Source: Rikenellaceae bacterium (lineage in GTDB: Bacteria > Bacteroidota > Bacteroidia > Bacteroidales > Rikenellaceae). From it: a stretch of 64,000 nucleotides of DNA. The notes under the pieces are model-generated. The model searched no databases and had not been told where the DNA came from. It saw nothing but the letters and a program-made list of their open reading frames with translations. Where the stretch lies: the NCBI GenBank assembly GCA_015059945.1, contig SUZJ01000001.1, forward strand, positions 1-64,000. Direction: 5' to 3'. Of this stretch, positions 19,026-29,800 are shown one piece after another. How positions within the stretch are numbered: position 1 is the stretch's first letter; each line of letters starts with the position of its first letter. The translations under genes and the position numbers were made by a program.

Positions 19026-20333
19026 ATGGCATATTTTGAAGTCTATGGCGGTCGCCCTCTGAGTGGCGAGATAACCCCCCAGGGAGCCAAAAACGAGGCG
19101 TTGCAAATAATCTGCGCAACCCTGCTGACCAAAGAGCGAGTGGTGTTGCACAACGTGCCCGAGATTGTAGACGTACTGGGGCTTATGGACCTGCTGCGCA
19201 ACTTGGGCGTAGAGGTCGAGCGATTGGGCGAAGGCGAGTATGCCTTCTGCGCACGCAACGTAGACCTGGGCTACCTGCGTACCGAGGATTACAAACTGCG
19301 CGGCTCGAAGTTGCGTGGCTCGGTAATGGTAGTGGGCCCCCTGCTGGCTCGCTTTGGCGTGGCCTATATGCCCAAGCCTGGTGGCGACAAGATTGGCCGC
19401 CGCAGATTAGACACCCACTTCTTGGGCCTGCAAAAACTGGGTGCCGAGGTGAACTTCGACTTGGCCGGCGACTTCTTCGAGATTGCCGCACCCGAGTTGA
19501 AGGGTACCTATATGTTGCTCGATGAGGCTTCGGTTACGGGTACTGCCAATATAATTATGGCCGCGGTGTTGGCCAAAGGTACCACCACCATCTACAATGC
19601 CGCCTGCGAGCCCTACATCCAGCAACTCTGCAAGATGCTGTGCCGTATGGGTGCCAAGATTGAGGGTATTGCCTCAAACCTGCTCCGCATAGAGGGTGTA
19701 GAGGAGCTCCACGCCACCGAGCACACAATGTTGCCCGATATGATTGAGGTGGGTAGCTTTATAGGTATGGCCGCAATGACTCAGTCGGAGCTGACCATCA
19801 AAAATGTGTCGTTCGAGAACTTGGGCATCATTCCCGCCCAGTTTGCCCGTATGGGCATCCGCTTCGAGCAGAGGGGCGACGACATCTATATCCCCCGCCA
19901 AGAGCACTACGAGATTGAGAGCTTTATGGACGGCTCGATTATGAACATTGCCGATGCTCCCTGGCCGGGCCTTACGCCCGACCTACTGAGCGTATTCTTG
20001 GTGGTGGCAACCCAGGCCAAAGGCTCGGTGCTCATCCACCAAAAGATGTTCGAGAGTAGGCTGTTCTTTGTCGATAAGCTGATAGATATGGGCGCACAGA
20101 TTATCCTCTGCGACCCCCACCGCGCCACCGTCATTGGCCACGACCACCAGCGCCGACTGAGGCCCACAAAGATGACCTCGCCCGACATTCGCGCAGGTGT
20201 GGCACTACTGATTGCAGCCCTCAATGCCGACGGCAAGAGCATTATCCAAAATGTTGAGCAGATTGACCGCGGATACCAGAACATCGAGGGCCGCCTGAAC
20301 GCACTGGGTGCCAAGATTGTACGCCGCGATTAG
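19026..20333 (+). CDS. murA: UDP-N-acetylglucosamine 1-carboxyvinyltransferase, Asp-type active site
   Basis: A 435-residue cytoplasmic enzyme that adds enolpyruvate from PEP to UDP-GlcNAc, the first committed step of peptidoglycan synthesis. The N-terminal AKNEALQII carries the conserved Lys-Asn pair (22-23), and the C-terminus has the PDIRAGVALLIAAL signature. The loop residue normally a catalytic Cys (Cys115 in E. coli, PGGC) is Asp121 here, PGGDKIG, encoded at 19386-19388. This substitution is known from naturally fosfomycin-tolerant MurA enzymes. Upstream is the Bat operon with a 54-bp gap, so it may be read through from it. Confidence 0.95.
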   Translation: MAYFEVYGGRPLSGEITPQGAKNEALQIICATLLTKERVVLHNVPEIVDVLGLMDLLRNLGVEVERLGEGEYAFCARNVDLGYLRTEDYKLRGSKLRGSVMVVGPLLARFGVAYMPKPGGDKIGRRRLDTHFLGLQKLGAEVNFDLAGDFFEIAAPELKGTYMLLDEASVTGTANIIMAAVLAKGTTTIYNAACEPYIQQLCKMLCRMGAKIEGIASNLLRIEGVEELHATEHTMLPDMIEVGSFIGMAAMTQSELTIKNVSFENLGIIPAQFARMGIRFEQRGDDIYIPRQEHYEIESFMDGSIMNIADAPWPGLTPDLLSVFLVVATQAKGSVLIHQKMFESRLFFVDKLIDMGAQIILCDPHRATVIGHDHQRRLRPTKMTSPDIRAGVALLIAALNADGKSIIQNVEQIDRGYQNIEGRLNALGAKIVRRD

Positions 20334-20392
20334 GGTGCTAAATTTTCACACAACTATAACATCAAACTTAACTAAAAAACAAAGACACAATT

Positions 20393-20581
20393 ATGGGATT
20401 TATTCTTTACATCGTTGGTCTTGTATGCGCCATTTGGTGCGTGCTCGACGTATTCAAGAAAAACATCGACCTGCCCTGGAAACTTATCGTAGCAGTATTG
20501 GTACTTGGTACCAGCTGGGTTGGTTTGGCAGTTTACTACTTCTTGGTTCGCGAGAACATCGAGAAGTGGCTTAAAAAGTAA
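20393..20581 (+). CDS. Small two-span membrane protein (PLDc_N-like)
   Basis: 62 residues, with hydrophobic helices at about 3-18 and 30-52 and a Lys-rich C-terminus. The pattern LDVFKKNIDLPWKLIV followed by YYFLVREN resembles the phospholipase-D-nuclease N-terminal domain (PLDc_N). It occurs in stand-alone small proteins and as the membrane anchor of cardiolipin synthases. Only the anchor is present, so it has no catalytic HKD motif. It has an A-rich leader 59 bp after murA and its own strong terminator. Confidence 0.8.
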   Translation: MGFILYIVGLVCAIWCVLDVFKKNIDLPWKLIVAVLVLGTSWVGLAVYYFLVRENIEKWLKK

Positions 20582-20602
20582 GCACTATTATTCCCCAAAA
20601 AC

Positions 20603-20647
20603 CAGAACGAGTTGCCCCACAAAAGGCAACTCGTTCTGTTTATTTTT
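20603..20647. terminator. Terminator after the small membrane protein, bidirectional
   Basis: A perfect 14-bp stem, CAGAACGAGTTGCC with GGCAACTCGTTCTG and an 8-nt loop, is followed by TTTATTTTT on the plus strand. On the minus strand it is followed by GGTTTTTGGGG, so it also serves the convergent gene at 20691. Confidence 0.9.
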
Positions 20648-20650
20648 CCC

Positions 20651-20692
20651 ATAGGAGTAATAGGAGCTATAAGAGCTATAAGAACTATAACT
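20651..20692. repeat. AGGAGCTATAAGAGCTATA short repeat
   Basis: Imperfect copies of (A/G)GAGCTATA. The reverse complement resembles 16821-16860. It ends at the stop of the minus-strand gene. Confidence 0.6.
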
Positions 20693-21644
20693 ACTGCTCG
20701 GCGAGGCTGTTGTACATACTCGCCAGAGCTTGGTTGAGCTCCTCGACCGAGGGGTCTTTGAGTAGCACGGTCTTGAGGCCGTCGAGCAGGTAGAGCGTAG
20801 GTATGGCCTTCAAATCGTAGAGGTCACCTTTGAGAATTTTGGTCCCTTTGTCGTAGGCCGAAATCCACCACGATGGGTTTTCGTACAGCGTGGCGCGCCA
20901 CTCTTGAAGCTCCTCGTCGGGGTGAACAGCCACCACCGTCAGCAGCCCAATGCGGTGCAGAGCCTCGGCATAACCGGCCTCGATGAGCAATCGTTTGACA
21001 CGAGCACAATCGGGGCAGCCGGGGTTGTAGAAGTAGAGCAACGTCAGGTCGGCAGGAGTCTTATAGAGTGTGTTCTGGCTGCCATTGACCAGAGTGTAGG
21101 TAAAGTCGGTAGCGCGCGAGCCCTCCTGATTGCGGCTAACCAGCCGCAGCAGCGAGCGGTAGCGCAACTTTGAGGTGTCATCAAGTGGACTTTTGCTCCC
21201 CACTGCGTGGCGCAGGACCGGCTCGAAGAGCCCGTCGTCGCGCATAGGCGAGTTGGGATCATAGAGGCCCTCCTCGGCCATCTCCAAGAATAGCCAATAG
21301 CAATCTTCGCTCACGGCAGCCTTTGTCATCAGCGTTGTCATTGCCTTGGCAGCAGCCTGGGGCGTGGCCTTGAGCACCCCCACAACAAACTCAACGAAGG
21401 CCTGTTGCACCTCGCCCTCGGAGTAGCGCGAGTGGTCGGCAAAGGGGAAGTGGTCCCAGAAATGTATGGCCTCATAATCGACCGCTTGGCGGTCGCTGGC
21501 CATCATTGCAGGGGCCGTCACGCGAGGAAAATCGGCCGCTCGGGGCACATCGACCTGCGAGGCACCACCATAGAGAGCCTGGCCCCAAACCCCACTACTC
21601 CCAAAAACGAGAGCCACCAATACACTAAATATCCTGTTTTTCAT
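20691..21644 (-). CDS. Secreted thioredoxin-fold protein with DUF5106-type N-terminal domain
   Basis: 317 residues. A signal peptide covers about 1-22 (VWG-QA). An N-terminal helical domain of about 45-175 resembles DUF5106 (HFWDHFPF near 61-68 and a conserved helix-rich stretch). A thioredoxin-like domain follows from about 175, with CPDC at 210-213 and a cis-Pro at 282 (AIPTLYLLD). This predicts a periplasmic thiol-disulfide oxidoreductase of the group often found with TlpA/ResA-like proteins. The substrate is unknown. It is divergent from the fumarate reductase operon with a face-to-face promoter pair. Confidence 0.82.
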   Translation of the reverse strand: MKNRIFSVLVALVFGSSGVWGQALYGGASQVDVPRAADFPRVTAPAMMASDRQAVDYEAIHFWDHFPFADHSRYSEGEVQQAFVEFVVGVLKATPQAAAKAMTTLMTKAAVSEDCYWLFLEMAEEGLYDPNSPMRDDGLFEPVLRHAVGSKSPLDDTSKLRYRSLLRLVSRNQEGSRATDFTYTLVNGSQNTLYKTPADLTLLYFYNPGCPDCARVKRLLIEAGYAEALHRIGLLTVVAVHPDEELQEWRATLYENPSWWISAYDKGTKILKGDLYDLKAIPTLYLLDGLKTVLLKDPSVEELNQALASMYNSLAEQ

Positions 21645-21668
21645 AAAAAACTTCTATTGTTCCAACGA

Positions 21669-21676
21669 CAAAGTTA
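21669..21676 (-). promoter_or_regulatory. -7 box of the DUF5106/thioredoxin gene
   Basis: On the minus strand TAACTTTG matches TAnnTTTG, 25 bp before the start. No good -33 element is seen at 18-20 bp. Confidence 0.45.
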
Positions 21677-21685
21677 GTGAAATAA

Positions 21686-21716
21686 TTGTGTTAATCGAAA
21701 AACAATAGTAACTTTG
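21686..21716 (+). promoter_or_regulatory. Promoter of the fumarate reductase/succinate dehydrogenase operon
   Basis: TTG at 21686-21688, a 20-bp spacer and TAACTTTG at 21709-21716 give a good Bacteroidota promoter, 42 bp before the first gene. Confidence 0.65.
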
Positions 21717-21757
21717 CACCAATTGACAAACTATATTTTTCATTAACCTAAATAATT

Positions 21758-22465
21758 ATGAGTGGAAGTATTTTTACCTCTTCGATCGGCAAGAAGATGT
21801 TTATGAGCATCTCGGGCTGTGTGTTGGTCTTGTTCCTCACATTCCACATGTGTATGAACTTGGCTTTGGTTATCTCTAACGACGCCTACAACGCAATTTG
21901 CGGTTTCCTGGGCGCTAACTGGTATGCAGTGGCTGCTACTGTGCTGCTGGCGCTGGTAGTTGTATTGCACTTTGCATTGGCAATCGTGCTGACTATCCAG
22001 AACCGCAAGGCTCGTGGCACCATCCGCTACGCAGTTACCAAACGCGAGAATGGCGTTGAGTGGTCGTCGAAAAACATGTTGGTACTGGGCTTCGTAGTAA
22101 TCATCGGCTTGGCACTCCACCTTGCACACTTCTGGTACAAGATGATGTGGGCCGAATTGCAGGGCGCTCACGAGGTTGTAGTTGGTGCTGCAATGGTAGC
22201 CCCCACCGATGGCGCTGCTATCGTTCGCTACTACTTTGCACAGTGGCCCTACCTGCTGCTCTACCTGATATGGTTTGGCGGTATTTGGCTCCACCTGACC
22301 CACGGTGTATGGAGTATGATGCACTCGCTCGGTTTGAACAGCAAAGTATGGTTCAAACGTATGAAATGCATCTCGTGGATTGTTGCTACCGTTATCATCG
22401 GCGGCTTTGCACTCTGCGCAATTGCAATTTTCTTGCAGGAGAACTTCGGTATCCTCAACTTTTAG
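21758..22465 (+). CDS. Fumarate reductase/succinate dehydrogenase cytochrome b subunit
   Basis: A 235-residue integral membrane protein with five hydrophobic helices. Buried His residues suitable for two haems are present (H30, H71, H121/H124, H179, H182). Together with the flavoprotein and iron-sulfur subunits it forms a B-type quinone-linked complex, in which one diheme membrane protein anchors both soluble subunits. In Bacteroides this enzyme reduces fumarate to succinate as the terminal step of fermentation; direction cannot be read from sequence. The gene is first in the operon, with the promoter at 21686-21716. Confidence 0.93.
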   Translation: MSGSIFTSSIGKKMFMSISGCVLVLFLTFHMCMNLALVISNDAYNAICGFLGANWYAVAATVLLALVVVLHFALAIVLTIQNRKARGTIRYAVTKRENGVEWSSKNMLVLGFVVIIGLALHLAHFWYKMMWAELQGAHEVVVGAAMVAPTDGAAIVRYYFAQWPYLLLYLIWFGGIWLHLTHGVWSMMHSLGLNSKVWFKRMKCISWIVATVIIGGFALCAIAIFLQENFGILNF

Positions 22466-22491
22466 TCTGACTTAAAACTATTAGACGCGAT

Positions 22492-24438
22492 ATGATTAAA
22501 CTGGATTCTAAAATTCCAACCGGCCCTATCGAAGGCCAGTGGACCAAGCATAAAGGCGCAATCAAAGTTGTAAGCCCCGCAAACAAACGCAAACTCGACA
22601 TTATCGTTATCGGTACCGGTCTGGGTGGTGGTGCAGCTGCTGCATCGCTCGGCGAGTTGGGTTACAACGTAAAGGTGTTCTGCATCAGCGACTCGCCCCG
22701 TAGGGCTCACTCGATTGCAGCACAGGGCGGTATCAACGCTGCCAAAAACTATCAGAACGACAACGACTCGGTATATCGCCTCTTCTACGATACCATCAAG
22801 GGTGGTGACTACCGTGCAAGGGAGTCGAACGTATATCGTCTGGCCGAGGTGTCGAACCTGATTATCGACCAGTGCGTGGCTCAGGGTGTACCTTTCGCTC
22901 GCGAGTATGGTGGCAAGTTGGCCAACCGTTCGTTTGGTGGCGCACAGGTTTCGCGTACATTCTATGCTCGTGGCCAGACCGGTCAGCAGTTGCTGCTGGG
23001 TGCCTATGCTGCTCTGAACCGTCAGATTGCCGCAGGTACCGTTAAGAGCTACTCGCGCCACGAGATTTTGGATATCGTTCTGATTGACGGCAAGGCCAGG
23101 GGCGTTATTGCTCGTAACCTGGTGACCGGCGAGTTGGAGCGTCACGGTGCTCACGCTGTGGTTATGGCAACCGGTGGCTATGGCAACGTATTCTTCTTGT
23201 CGACCAACGCTATGAACTCGAACGGTTCGGTGGCTTGGCAGGCTTACAAGAAGGGTGCTGCATTTGCTAACCCCTGCTTTACCCAGATTCACCCCACCTG
23301 TATCCCCGTTCACGGTACACAGCAGAGTAAACTGACTCTGATGAGTGAGTCGTTGCGTAACGATGGCCGTATTTGGGTTCCCAAGAACCTGAGCGACGTG
23401 AAGGCTCTGCGCGCAGGCGTTAAACAGCCTTCGGACATCGCCGAGGAGGATAGGGACTACTACTTGGAGCGTCGTTACCCCGCATTTGGTAACTTGGTAC
23501 CTCGCGACGTTGCTTCGCGTGCTGCTAAGGAGCGTTGCGATGCAGGCTATGGCGTGAACGAGACCGGCTTGGCAGTATATCTCGACTTCAAGACCGCCAT
23601 TGAGCGTCTGGGTATCGACATCATCCGCGAGAGGTATGGTAACCTGTTCCAGATGTACGAGAAGATTACCGCTGTTAACCCCTACGAGCAGCCTATGCAG
23701 ATCTATCCCGCTGTTCACTACACTATGGGTGGTACCTGGGTTGATTACAACCTGATGACTACTATCCCTGGTCTGTATGCAATTGGCGAGGCCAACTTCT
23801 CGGACCACGGTGCAAACCGCCTGGGTGCTTCGGCTCTGATGCAGGGTTTGGCCGACGGTTACTTCGTACTGCCCTACACCATTGGTGATTACCTGTCGCA
23901 CGAGATTCAGTCGCCCAAGGTTAATACCAACGATCCCGCATTCGAGGAGGCCGAGAACGCTATCAAGGCTAAAATAGAGAAGCTCTATGCCATCAAGGGT
24001 AACCAGACTCCCGACGAGCTGCACAAGAAACTCGGTTGCGGCATTATGTGGGAGAAGGTTGGTATGGCTCGTACCAAAGAGTCGTTGGAGAGCGCTATCG
24101 TAGAGATTCAGGCTCTGAGGAAAGAGTTCTGGAGCGACCTGAAACTTGCAGGCAAACCCGACGAGTTGAACCCCGAGTTGGAGAAAGCACTCCGCTTGGC
24201 CGACTTCCTGGAGCTTGGCGAGCTGATGGCACGCGACGCATTGAATCGTAACGAGAGCTGCGGTGGCCACTTCCGCGAGGAGTACCAGACTCCCGAGGGC
24301 GAGGCACTGCGCGACGACGAGAACTATGCATACGTTGCAGTTTGGGAGTACCAGGGCGAGGACAAAGAGCCCGTACTCTACAAAGAGCCTCTGAAATTCG
24401 AGACTATCCACCTGCAGCAGCGTAACTACAAAGACTAA
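22492..24438 (+). CDS. Fumarate reductase/succinate dehydrogenase flavoprotein subunit
   Basis: 648 residues, catalytic subunit A. The FAD-binding Rossmann motif is [10 protein letters not shown] at 41-50. The His for covalent FAD attachment is H73 in [11 protein letters not shown]. Substrate-site stretches include [11 protein letters not shown] and [11 protein letters not shown], and the C-terminus carries [17 protein letters not shown]. Length fits the B-type (Wolinella/Bacteroides) enzymes, which are longer than E. coli SdhA. The gene is 26 bp after the cytochrome gene and 34 bp before the iron-sulfur subunit. Codon use is strongly biased, as expected of a highly expressed gene. Confidence 0.95.
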   Translation: MIKLDSKIPTGPIEGQWTKHKGAIKVVSPANKRKLDIIVIGTGLGGGAAAASLGELGYNVKVFCISDSPRRAHSIAAQGGINAAKNYQNDNDSVYRLFYDTIKGGDYRARESNVYRLAEVSNLIIDQCVAQGVPFAREYGGKLANRSFGGAQVSRTFYARGQTGQQLLLGAYAALNRQIAAGTVKSYSRHEILDIVLIDGKARGVIARNLVTGELERHGAHAVVMATGGYGNVFFLSTNAMNSNGSVAWQAYKKGAAFANPCFTQIHPTCIPVHGTQQSKLTLMSESLRNDGRIWVPKNLSDVKALRAGVKQPSDIAEEDRDYYLERRYPAFGNLVPRDVASRAAKERCDAGYGVNETGLAVYLDFKTAIERLGIDIIRERYGNLFQMYEKITAVNPYEQPMQIYPAVHYTMGGTWVDYNLMTTIPGLYAIGEANFSDHGANRLGASALMQGLADGYFVLPYTIGDYLSHEIQSPKVNTNDPAFEEAENAIKAKIEKLYAIKGNQTPDELHKKLGCGIMWEKVGMARTKESLESAIVEIQALRKEFWSDLKLAGKPDELNPELEKALRLADFLELGELMARDALNRNESCGGHFREEYQTPEGEALRDDENYAYVAVWEYQGEDKEPVLYKEPLKFETIHLQQRNYKD

Positions 24439-24472
24439 CCACTGGGAGCATTAACCTTTAGAGAAAACGACT

Positions 24473-25216
24473 ATGAATTTAACACTTAAAATATGGCGCC
24501 AGGCTAACGCCAAAGCCAAAGGACAGTTCGAGACATACGTTGTAAAAGATGTTTCGACCGAGAGCTCTTTCTTGGAGATGCTCGATATTTTGAACAACCA
24601 GCTCATTCACGAGGGTAAAGAGCCCGTAGCTTTCGACCACGACTGCCGCGAGGGTATCTGCGGTGCTTGCTCGTTGCGCATCAACGGCCACGCACACGGC
24701 CCCGAGAGCGAGGTTACCACTTGCCAGTTGCATATGCGTAACTTCAAGGACGGCGATACTATCGTTATCGAGCCTTGGAGGAGCCGCGCATTCCCCGTAA
24801 TCAAAGACCTCGTTGTAGACCGCACTGCTTATGAGAGCATTCTCCAGGCAGGTGGCTTCATCTCGGTTGGTACCGGTGGTGTGCCCGATGCAAACGCAAT
24901 TCCTATTGCCAAAGACGATGCAGAGGAGAGTATGGACGCTGCAGCTTGTATCGGTTGCGGTGCTTGCGCTGCTACCTGTAAGAACGGCTCGGCTATGCTG
25001 TTCGTAGCTGCAAGGGTATCGAGCTTGGCCAAACTGCCTCAGGGTCAGGTTGAGGCTGCTCGCAGGGCCAAAGCAATGGTTGCCAAGATGGACGAGCTGG
25101 GCTTTGGTAACTGTACCAACACCGGTGCTTGTCAGGCCGAGTGCCCCAAAGGCATCACTATCAACCACATCGCTCGCCTGAACCGCGAGTACCTCAAAGC
25201 TAAATTCCGTAGCTAA
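24473..25216 (+). CDS. Fumarate reductase/succinate dehydrogenase iron-sulfur subunit
   Basis: 247 residues, carrying electrons between FAD and the membrane haems. The [2Fe-2S] ligands are C58, C63, C66 and C84. The two ferredoxin-like clusters use C159-x2-C162-x2-C165-x3-C169 and C214, C220, C224. All expected cysteines are present. Length is typical. It is the last gene of the operon and is followed by a hairpin terminator at 25256. Confidence 0.95.
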   Translation: MNLTLKIWRQANAKAKGQFETYVVKDVSTESSFLEMLDILNNQLIHEGKEPVAFDHDCREGICGACSLRINGHAHGPESEVTTCQLHMRNFKDGDTIVIEPWRSRAFPVIKDLVVDRTAYESILQAGGFISVGTGGVPDANAIPIAKDDAEESMDAAACIGCGACAATCKNGSAMLFVAARVSSLAKLPQGQVEAARRAKAMVAKMDELGFGNCTNTGACQAECPKGITINHIARLNREYLKAKFRS

Positions 25217-25255
25217 TCGGAGCGCGAGGTGTAAAACGATGACTCCACACCAGAG

Positions 25256-26644
<1,389 letters not shown>

Positions 26645-26668
26645 TCCGTTAAGCGTAGATTAACCCCA

Positions 26669-26714
26669 AGCGGGGCTACCCTCAGTGATATGAGAGTAGC
26701 CCCGCTGCTTTTTT
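26669..26714. terminator. Bidirectional terminator between eno and the barrel gene
   Basis: The stem AGCGGGGCTAC-C-CTCA / TGAG-A-GTAGCCCCGCT is followed by GCTTTTTT on the plus strand. Its core is nearly the same as the greA terminator at 29742. Confidence 0.88.
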
Positions 26715-26735
26715 GGTCGCCCCACAACCACTCTC

Positions 26736-27359
26736 TCAGAACATAACGCCAAAGCTGATTTGGAACAGGTTATCGTTCTGAACGGTCAGCTCGGCCGTCT
26801 GGCTGTTGAGCGTTATCTCGGAGGTGGTCTCCTTGAGGTACTGCATATAGCGCACCTCTACGAAGAGCCCATCGAGGTCTATGCCCGCTCCAACCATTCC
26901 GGCAATGTCGTTGTCGTTGAAGCGCACATCAAAGGGAGTTTCACCCTTGCCCTTGTAGTGTTGGTGGGCATCGAGTCGCCACACCGGACCGCCAAAGAAG
27001 CGTGCCGCACCTATCTTGAAGCCCACCATAACGGGCAGTTCGAGCCTTACGGTGCGGATGTTCTTGTACTCGGCCACGCGGCTTGGTCGATGCAGTGCAA
27101 AGGAGTAGTCGCGCAGCACCAGGTCCAACTCGGGCTGCACAAAGATAAACTTGGGTATCGAGAGCCTCATCAGCAGGCCTACCTGATAGCCACTACTGCG
27201 ATCGACGGTGGGGGCAATAGTGTGGCGGTCGATAGTAACCTGGTCGAAGGTGTAGGCACCCGTATTGAGGCCCACACGGGCTCCGAAACGGAGCACCTGG
27301 GCATCGGCAGCCCAGCAAGCCAGCATTGTAGCCAGCCAAATGACAATAAACCTTTTCAT
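26736..27359 (-). CDS. Outer-membrane beta-barrel protein, PorT-like family
   Basis: 207 residues with a signal peptide at about 1-20 (ACWAADA-Q). The rest is alternating hydrophobic/polar strands typical of a small 8-stranded barrel, for example LRFGARVGLNTGAY, YQVGLLMRLSI, RLELPVMVGFKIG, and the final FQISFGVMF with a terminal Phe used for outer-membrane insertion. This matches the outer membrane protein beta-barrel (PorT/OMP_b-brl) families, abundant and mostly uncharacterised in Bacteroidota. The function is unknown. It is a single gene, convergent with eno, with an AT-rich upstream region and no clear promoter box. Confidence 0.82.
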   Translation of the reverse strand: MKRFIVIWLATMLACWAADAQVLRFGARVGLNTGAYTFDQVTIDRHTIAPTVDRSSGYQVGLLMRLSIPKFIFVQPELDLVLRDYSFALHRPSRVAEYKNIRTVRLELPVMVGFKIGAARFFGGPVWRLDAHQHYKGKGETPFDVRFNDNDIAGMVGAGIDLDGLFVEVRYMQYLKETTSEITLNSQTAELTVQNDNLFQISFGVMF

Positions 27360-27565
27360 AACCTAACTCTTTTTTTGTGTGTTGTTAAATATAAATATAT
27401 AGCAATTGCCCACCGACCACGTTGGCTGCGGAGGGTGGGCATATTTCTGCCTACGGTTGGTGGTGTGTGGTCTGTTGCCCACAAGAGGTGCAAACCTTTT
27501 GCCACAAACGGGGGCAGAGGGTAAAAAAGAGTTAGGAAAATGTCGGGGGGCTGAGGCTGAATTTT

Positions 27566-29026
27566 TTAGAACAGCGGAGCGAGCAGTCGCGAGAGCGACT
27601 CCATAATTTTGCGCCACTTGGAGCGCTGTGCCCACTCGTCGGGGGTGATAAGTTTGCTATCGGCCAGGTCATCGAGGAAGTAACCCTTCAACTCTTGTGC
27701 CACGCTGTTTTCGTAGATGAGGGCCTGTATCTCGAAGTCGTCCTCGAAGCTGCGGTGGTCCAAGTTGGCTGAGCCAATGGTGCAGAGTTCGTCGTCGATA
27801 ACGATGAATTTCGAGTGGTTAAATCCCTTCTGGTAGAGGTATACCTTCACACCCGCCTCCAAGAGCGAATCGACATACGAGTAGCCCGCCCAAGCGACAA
27901 ATATGTTGTCGCCCCTGACGGGAATAAGCAGCCTCACATCCACACCGCTTAGAGCAGCCACCTTCAAGGCGGTAACTATAACCTCGTTGGGTAGCAGGTA
28001 GGGGGTTGAGAGGTAGATATACTTCTCGGCCTTGCAGATTGCGGCGTAGTACGACTGCATAATGGCCGCATAGGGGGTATCGGGGCCCGAGGTGGCAATC
28101 TGCACCGGCAACACTTGCTCTACGGGGCTGTGGGCAAAGTATTTGGCATCGTTGAGCACCACTCCGTCGGTAACAAACGACCAATCGGTGACAAATATGG
28201 TCTGCAACATCGTTACGGCCTCGCCCTCGATTCGCAAGTGGGTGTCGCGCCAAATGCCGCCCTGCTTACGCCCATAGATGTAGCGGTCGGCAATATTGAC
28301 ACCGCCTGTATAGCCCACTTTGCCGTCAATGACGACAATTTTGCGGTGGTTGCGGTAGTTTACCGTACTGGTAAAGCGAGTGAAAAATACGGGCATAAAA
28401 CTCTTTACCTCGGCACCCAAAGCTATCAGTCGGTCGCGGTCTTTGTTTTTGAGCTGGCGGCTGCCCACGCTGTCGTAGATTATGCGCACCTCGACACCCT
28501 CGCGGATGCGCTCTTCGAGAACATTGCACAAGTGGTCGAAGAGCTCGCCACCCTCGATTGCAAAAAACTCGATGTGGATATACTCCTTGGCCTGGGCCAT
28601 AGCCCCAAACATATCGGCAAAGGTCTCGTGGCCATTGTTGAGTATGCGCAGGCGGTTGTGGAGTGTCAGGAGCGACTTGTTGTTATTGAGCATCAGTCGC
28701 ACCACGCTCTTGTCGGTCATAGCCAAGCTCTCTTGGTCGGCCAGCCCGCTGAGTTGTTCGTGGCACAACTGGTCTATGGTGGCGGCATCGACCAACTCTT
28801 TGCGTTGGAAAGTGCGCTGCTTGCGGTGATTTTGGCCAAAAACGAGAAACAAAATCATTCCGCCCACAGGGAACATTGTAATAACCATAATCCAAGCCAG
28901 TGTGTTCACCGGCTCGCGCTTCTCGGCAATAACCAGCGCCACCACAATCACTACAAAGATGGTGTAACTGAACGATATGATGGTCCACAAATCGGTGAAC
29001 GAAAATGCGCTGCAAATGAGTGCCAT
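27566..29026 (-). CDS. cls: Cardiolipin synthase (phospholipase D family)
   Basis: A 486-residue inner-membrane enzyme that joins two phosphatidylglycerols into cardiolipin. Two N-terminal membrane helices lie at about 12-33 and 40-63. Two HKD catalytic motifs are intact: H227-x-K229-x4-D234 and H404-x-K406-x4-D411. Length and anchor match ClsA-type enzymes. The 206-bp gap after its stop (27360-27565) holds a weak hairpin (27408-27440) and no gene. It is divergent from greA, with a minus-strand TAATTTTG -7-like box at 29052-29059. Confidence 0.93.
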   Translation of the reverse strand: MALICSAFSFTDLWTIISFSYTIFVVIVVALVIAEKREPVNTLAWIMVITMFPVGGMILFLVFGQNHRKQRTFQRKELVDAATIDQLCHEQLSGLADQESLAMTDKSVVRLMLNNNKSLLTLHNRLRILNNGHETFADMFGAMAQAKEYIHIEFFAIEGGELFDHLCNVLEERIREGVEVRIIYDSVGSRQLKNKDRDRLIALGAEVKSFMPVFFTRFTSTVNYRNHRKIVVIDGKVGYTGGVNIADRYIYGRKQGGIWRDTHLRIEGEAVTMLQTIFVTDWSFVTDGVVLNDAKYFAHSPVEQVLPVQIATSGPDTPYAAIMQSYYAAICKAEKYIYLSTPYLLPNEVIVTALKVAALSGVDVRLLIPVRGDNIFVAWAGYSYVDSLLEAGVKVYLYQKGFNHSKFIVIDDELCTIGSANLDHRSFEDDFEIQALIYENSVAQELKGYFLDDLADSKLITPDEWAQRSKWRKIMESLSRLLAPLF

Positions 29027-29051
29027 AGGCTATTTATCAAAGTGTCTACCA

Positions 29052-29059
29052 CAAAATTA
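29052..29059 (-). promoter_or_regulatory. Possible -7 box of cls
   Basis: On the minus strand TAATTTTG fits TAnnTTTG, 26 bp before the start. No -33 match was found. Confidence 0.35.
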
Positions 29060-29067
29060 GCACAAAT

Positions 29068-29098
29068 TTTGTTTTCTCGAAAAGAATACATATCTTTG
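29068..29098 (+). promoter_or_regulatory. Promoter of greA
   Basis: TTTG at 29068-29071, a 19-bp spacer and TATCTTTG at 29091-29098 give the full consensus. The predicted leader to the ATG is about 115 nt and contains no other gene. Confidence 0.75.
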
Positions 29099-29219
29099 TG
29101 GTGAAAATAGGGGCACAATGTGCCAAATGCATCATTTGGGTTTCGGCCGCAAGGTCGGAATTCATATTTTTTTCGCTTTATACTAAACGATAATTATACA
29201 CTAAAAACAGACAAAAAAG

Positions 29220-29696
29220 ATGGCAAAAGAAGCAATTCTTCTTACCAAAGAGGGGTACAACAAAATGAAGGCCGAGCTCGATCAGCTGCGCATCGTTGAG
29301 CGCCCAAAAGCTGCTGAGGCTATTGCCGAGGCTCGCGACAAAGGCGACCTCTCAGAGAATGCAGAATACGACGCTGCAAAAGAGGCTCAGCGTAACCTCG
29401 AAGAGCGTATTATGCGTATGGAGATGAACCTCGCAAATGCACGCATCATCGACGAGTCGCACCTCGACCTGAACAAAGTGCAGATTCTCAACCGCGTAAA
29501 ACTCCGCAACTGCACCACCGGTAGCGAGATGGAGTATACCCTCGTTGGCGACCACGAGGCTAACCTGGCCGAGGGCAAACTCTCGGTCGAGACACCTATT
29601 GGCCACGCACTGCTGGGCCACAAAAAGGGCGACAAGGTAGAGGTTCAGGTACCCGTAGGAATTATGGAGTTTGAGATTTTGGATATCTCTATCTAA
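29220..29696 (+). CDS. greA: Transcript cleavage/elongation factor GreA
   Basis: A 158-residue factor that enters the RNA polymerase secondary channel and rescues backtracked complexes by stimulating transcript cleavage. The N-terminal coiled coil has the expected acidic tip in ARDKGDLSENAEYDAAKEAQ (about 39-58). The C-terminal FKBP-like domain carries TPIGHALLGHKKGD. Length is the same as E. coli GreA. It is a single gene with a good promoter and a terminator shared with ferritin. Confidence 0.96.
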   Translation: MAKEAILLTKEGYNKMKAELDQLRIVERPKAAEAIAEARDKGDLSENAEYDAAKEAQRNLEERIMRMEMNLANARIIDESHLDLNKVQILNRVKLRNCTTGSEMEYTLVGDHEANLAEGKLSVETPIGHALLGHKKGDKVEVQVPVGIMEFEILDISI

Positions 29697-29741
29697 TCTA
29701 CCTTTCAGGCGGCACTTCCGCCAAACAAACGCCAAAAAGTT

Positions 29742-29783
29742 AGGGCTACCCTCCACACTGTTGGAAGGTAGCCCTGCTTTTTG
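29742..29783. terminator. Bidirectional terminator between greA and ferritin
   Basis: The stem AGGGCTACC / GGTAGCCCT, extended by partial CTCC/GGAA pairing, is followed by GCTTTTTG. It lies between convergent genes. Confidence 0.85.
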
Positions 29784-29800
29784 TTTCAGACTATATACGC

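Noticed and set aside
27408-27440. Hairpin GCCCACC/GGTGGGC after cls as a terminator
   Set aside because: Only 7 bp with an 19-nt loop and no T-run on the minus strand; too weak to list as a terminator.
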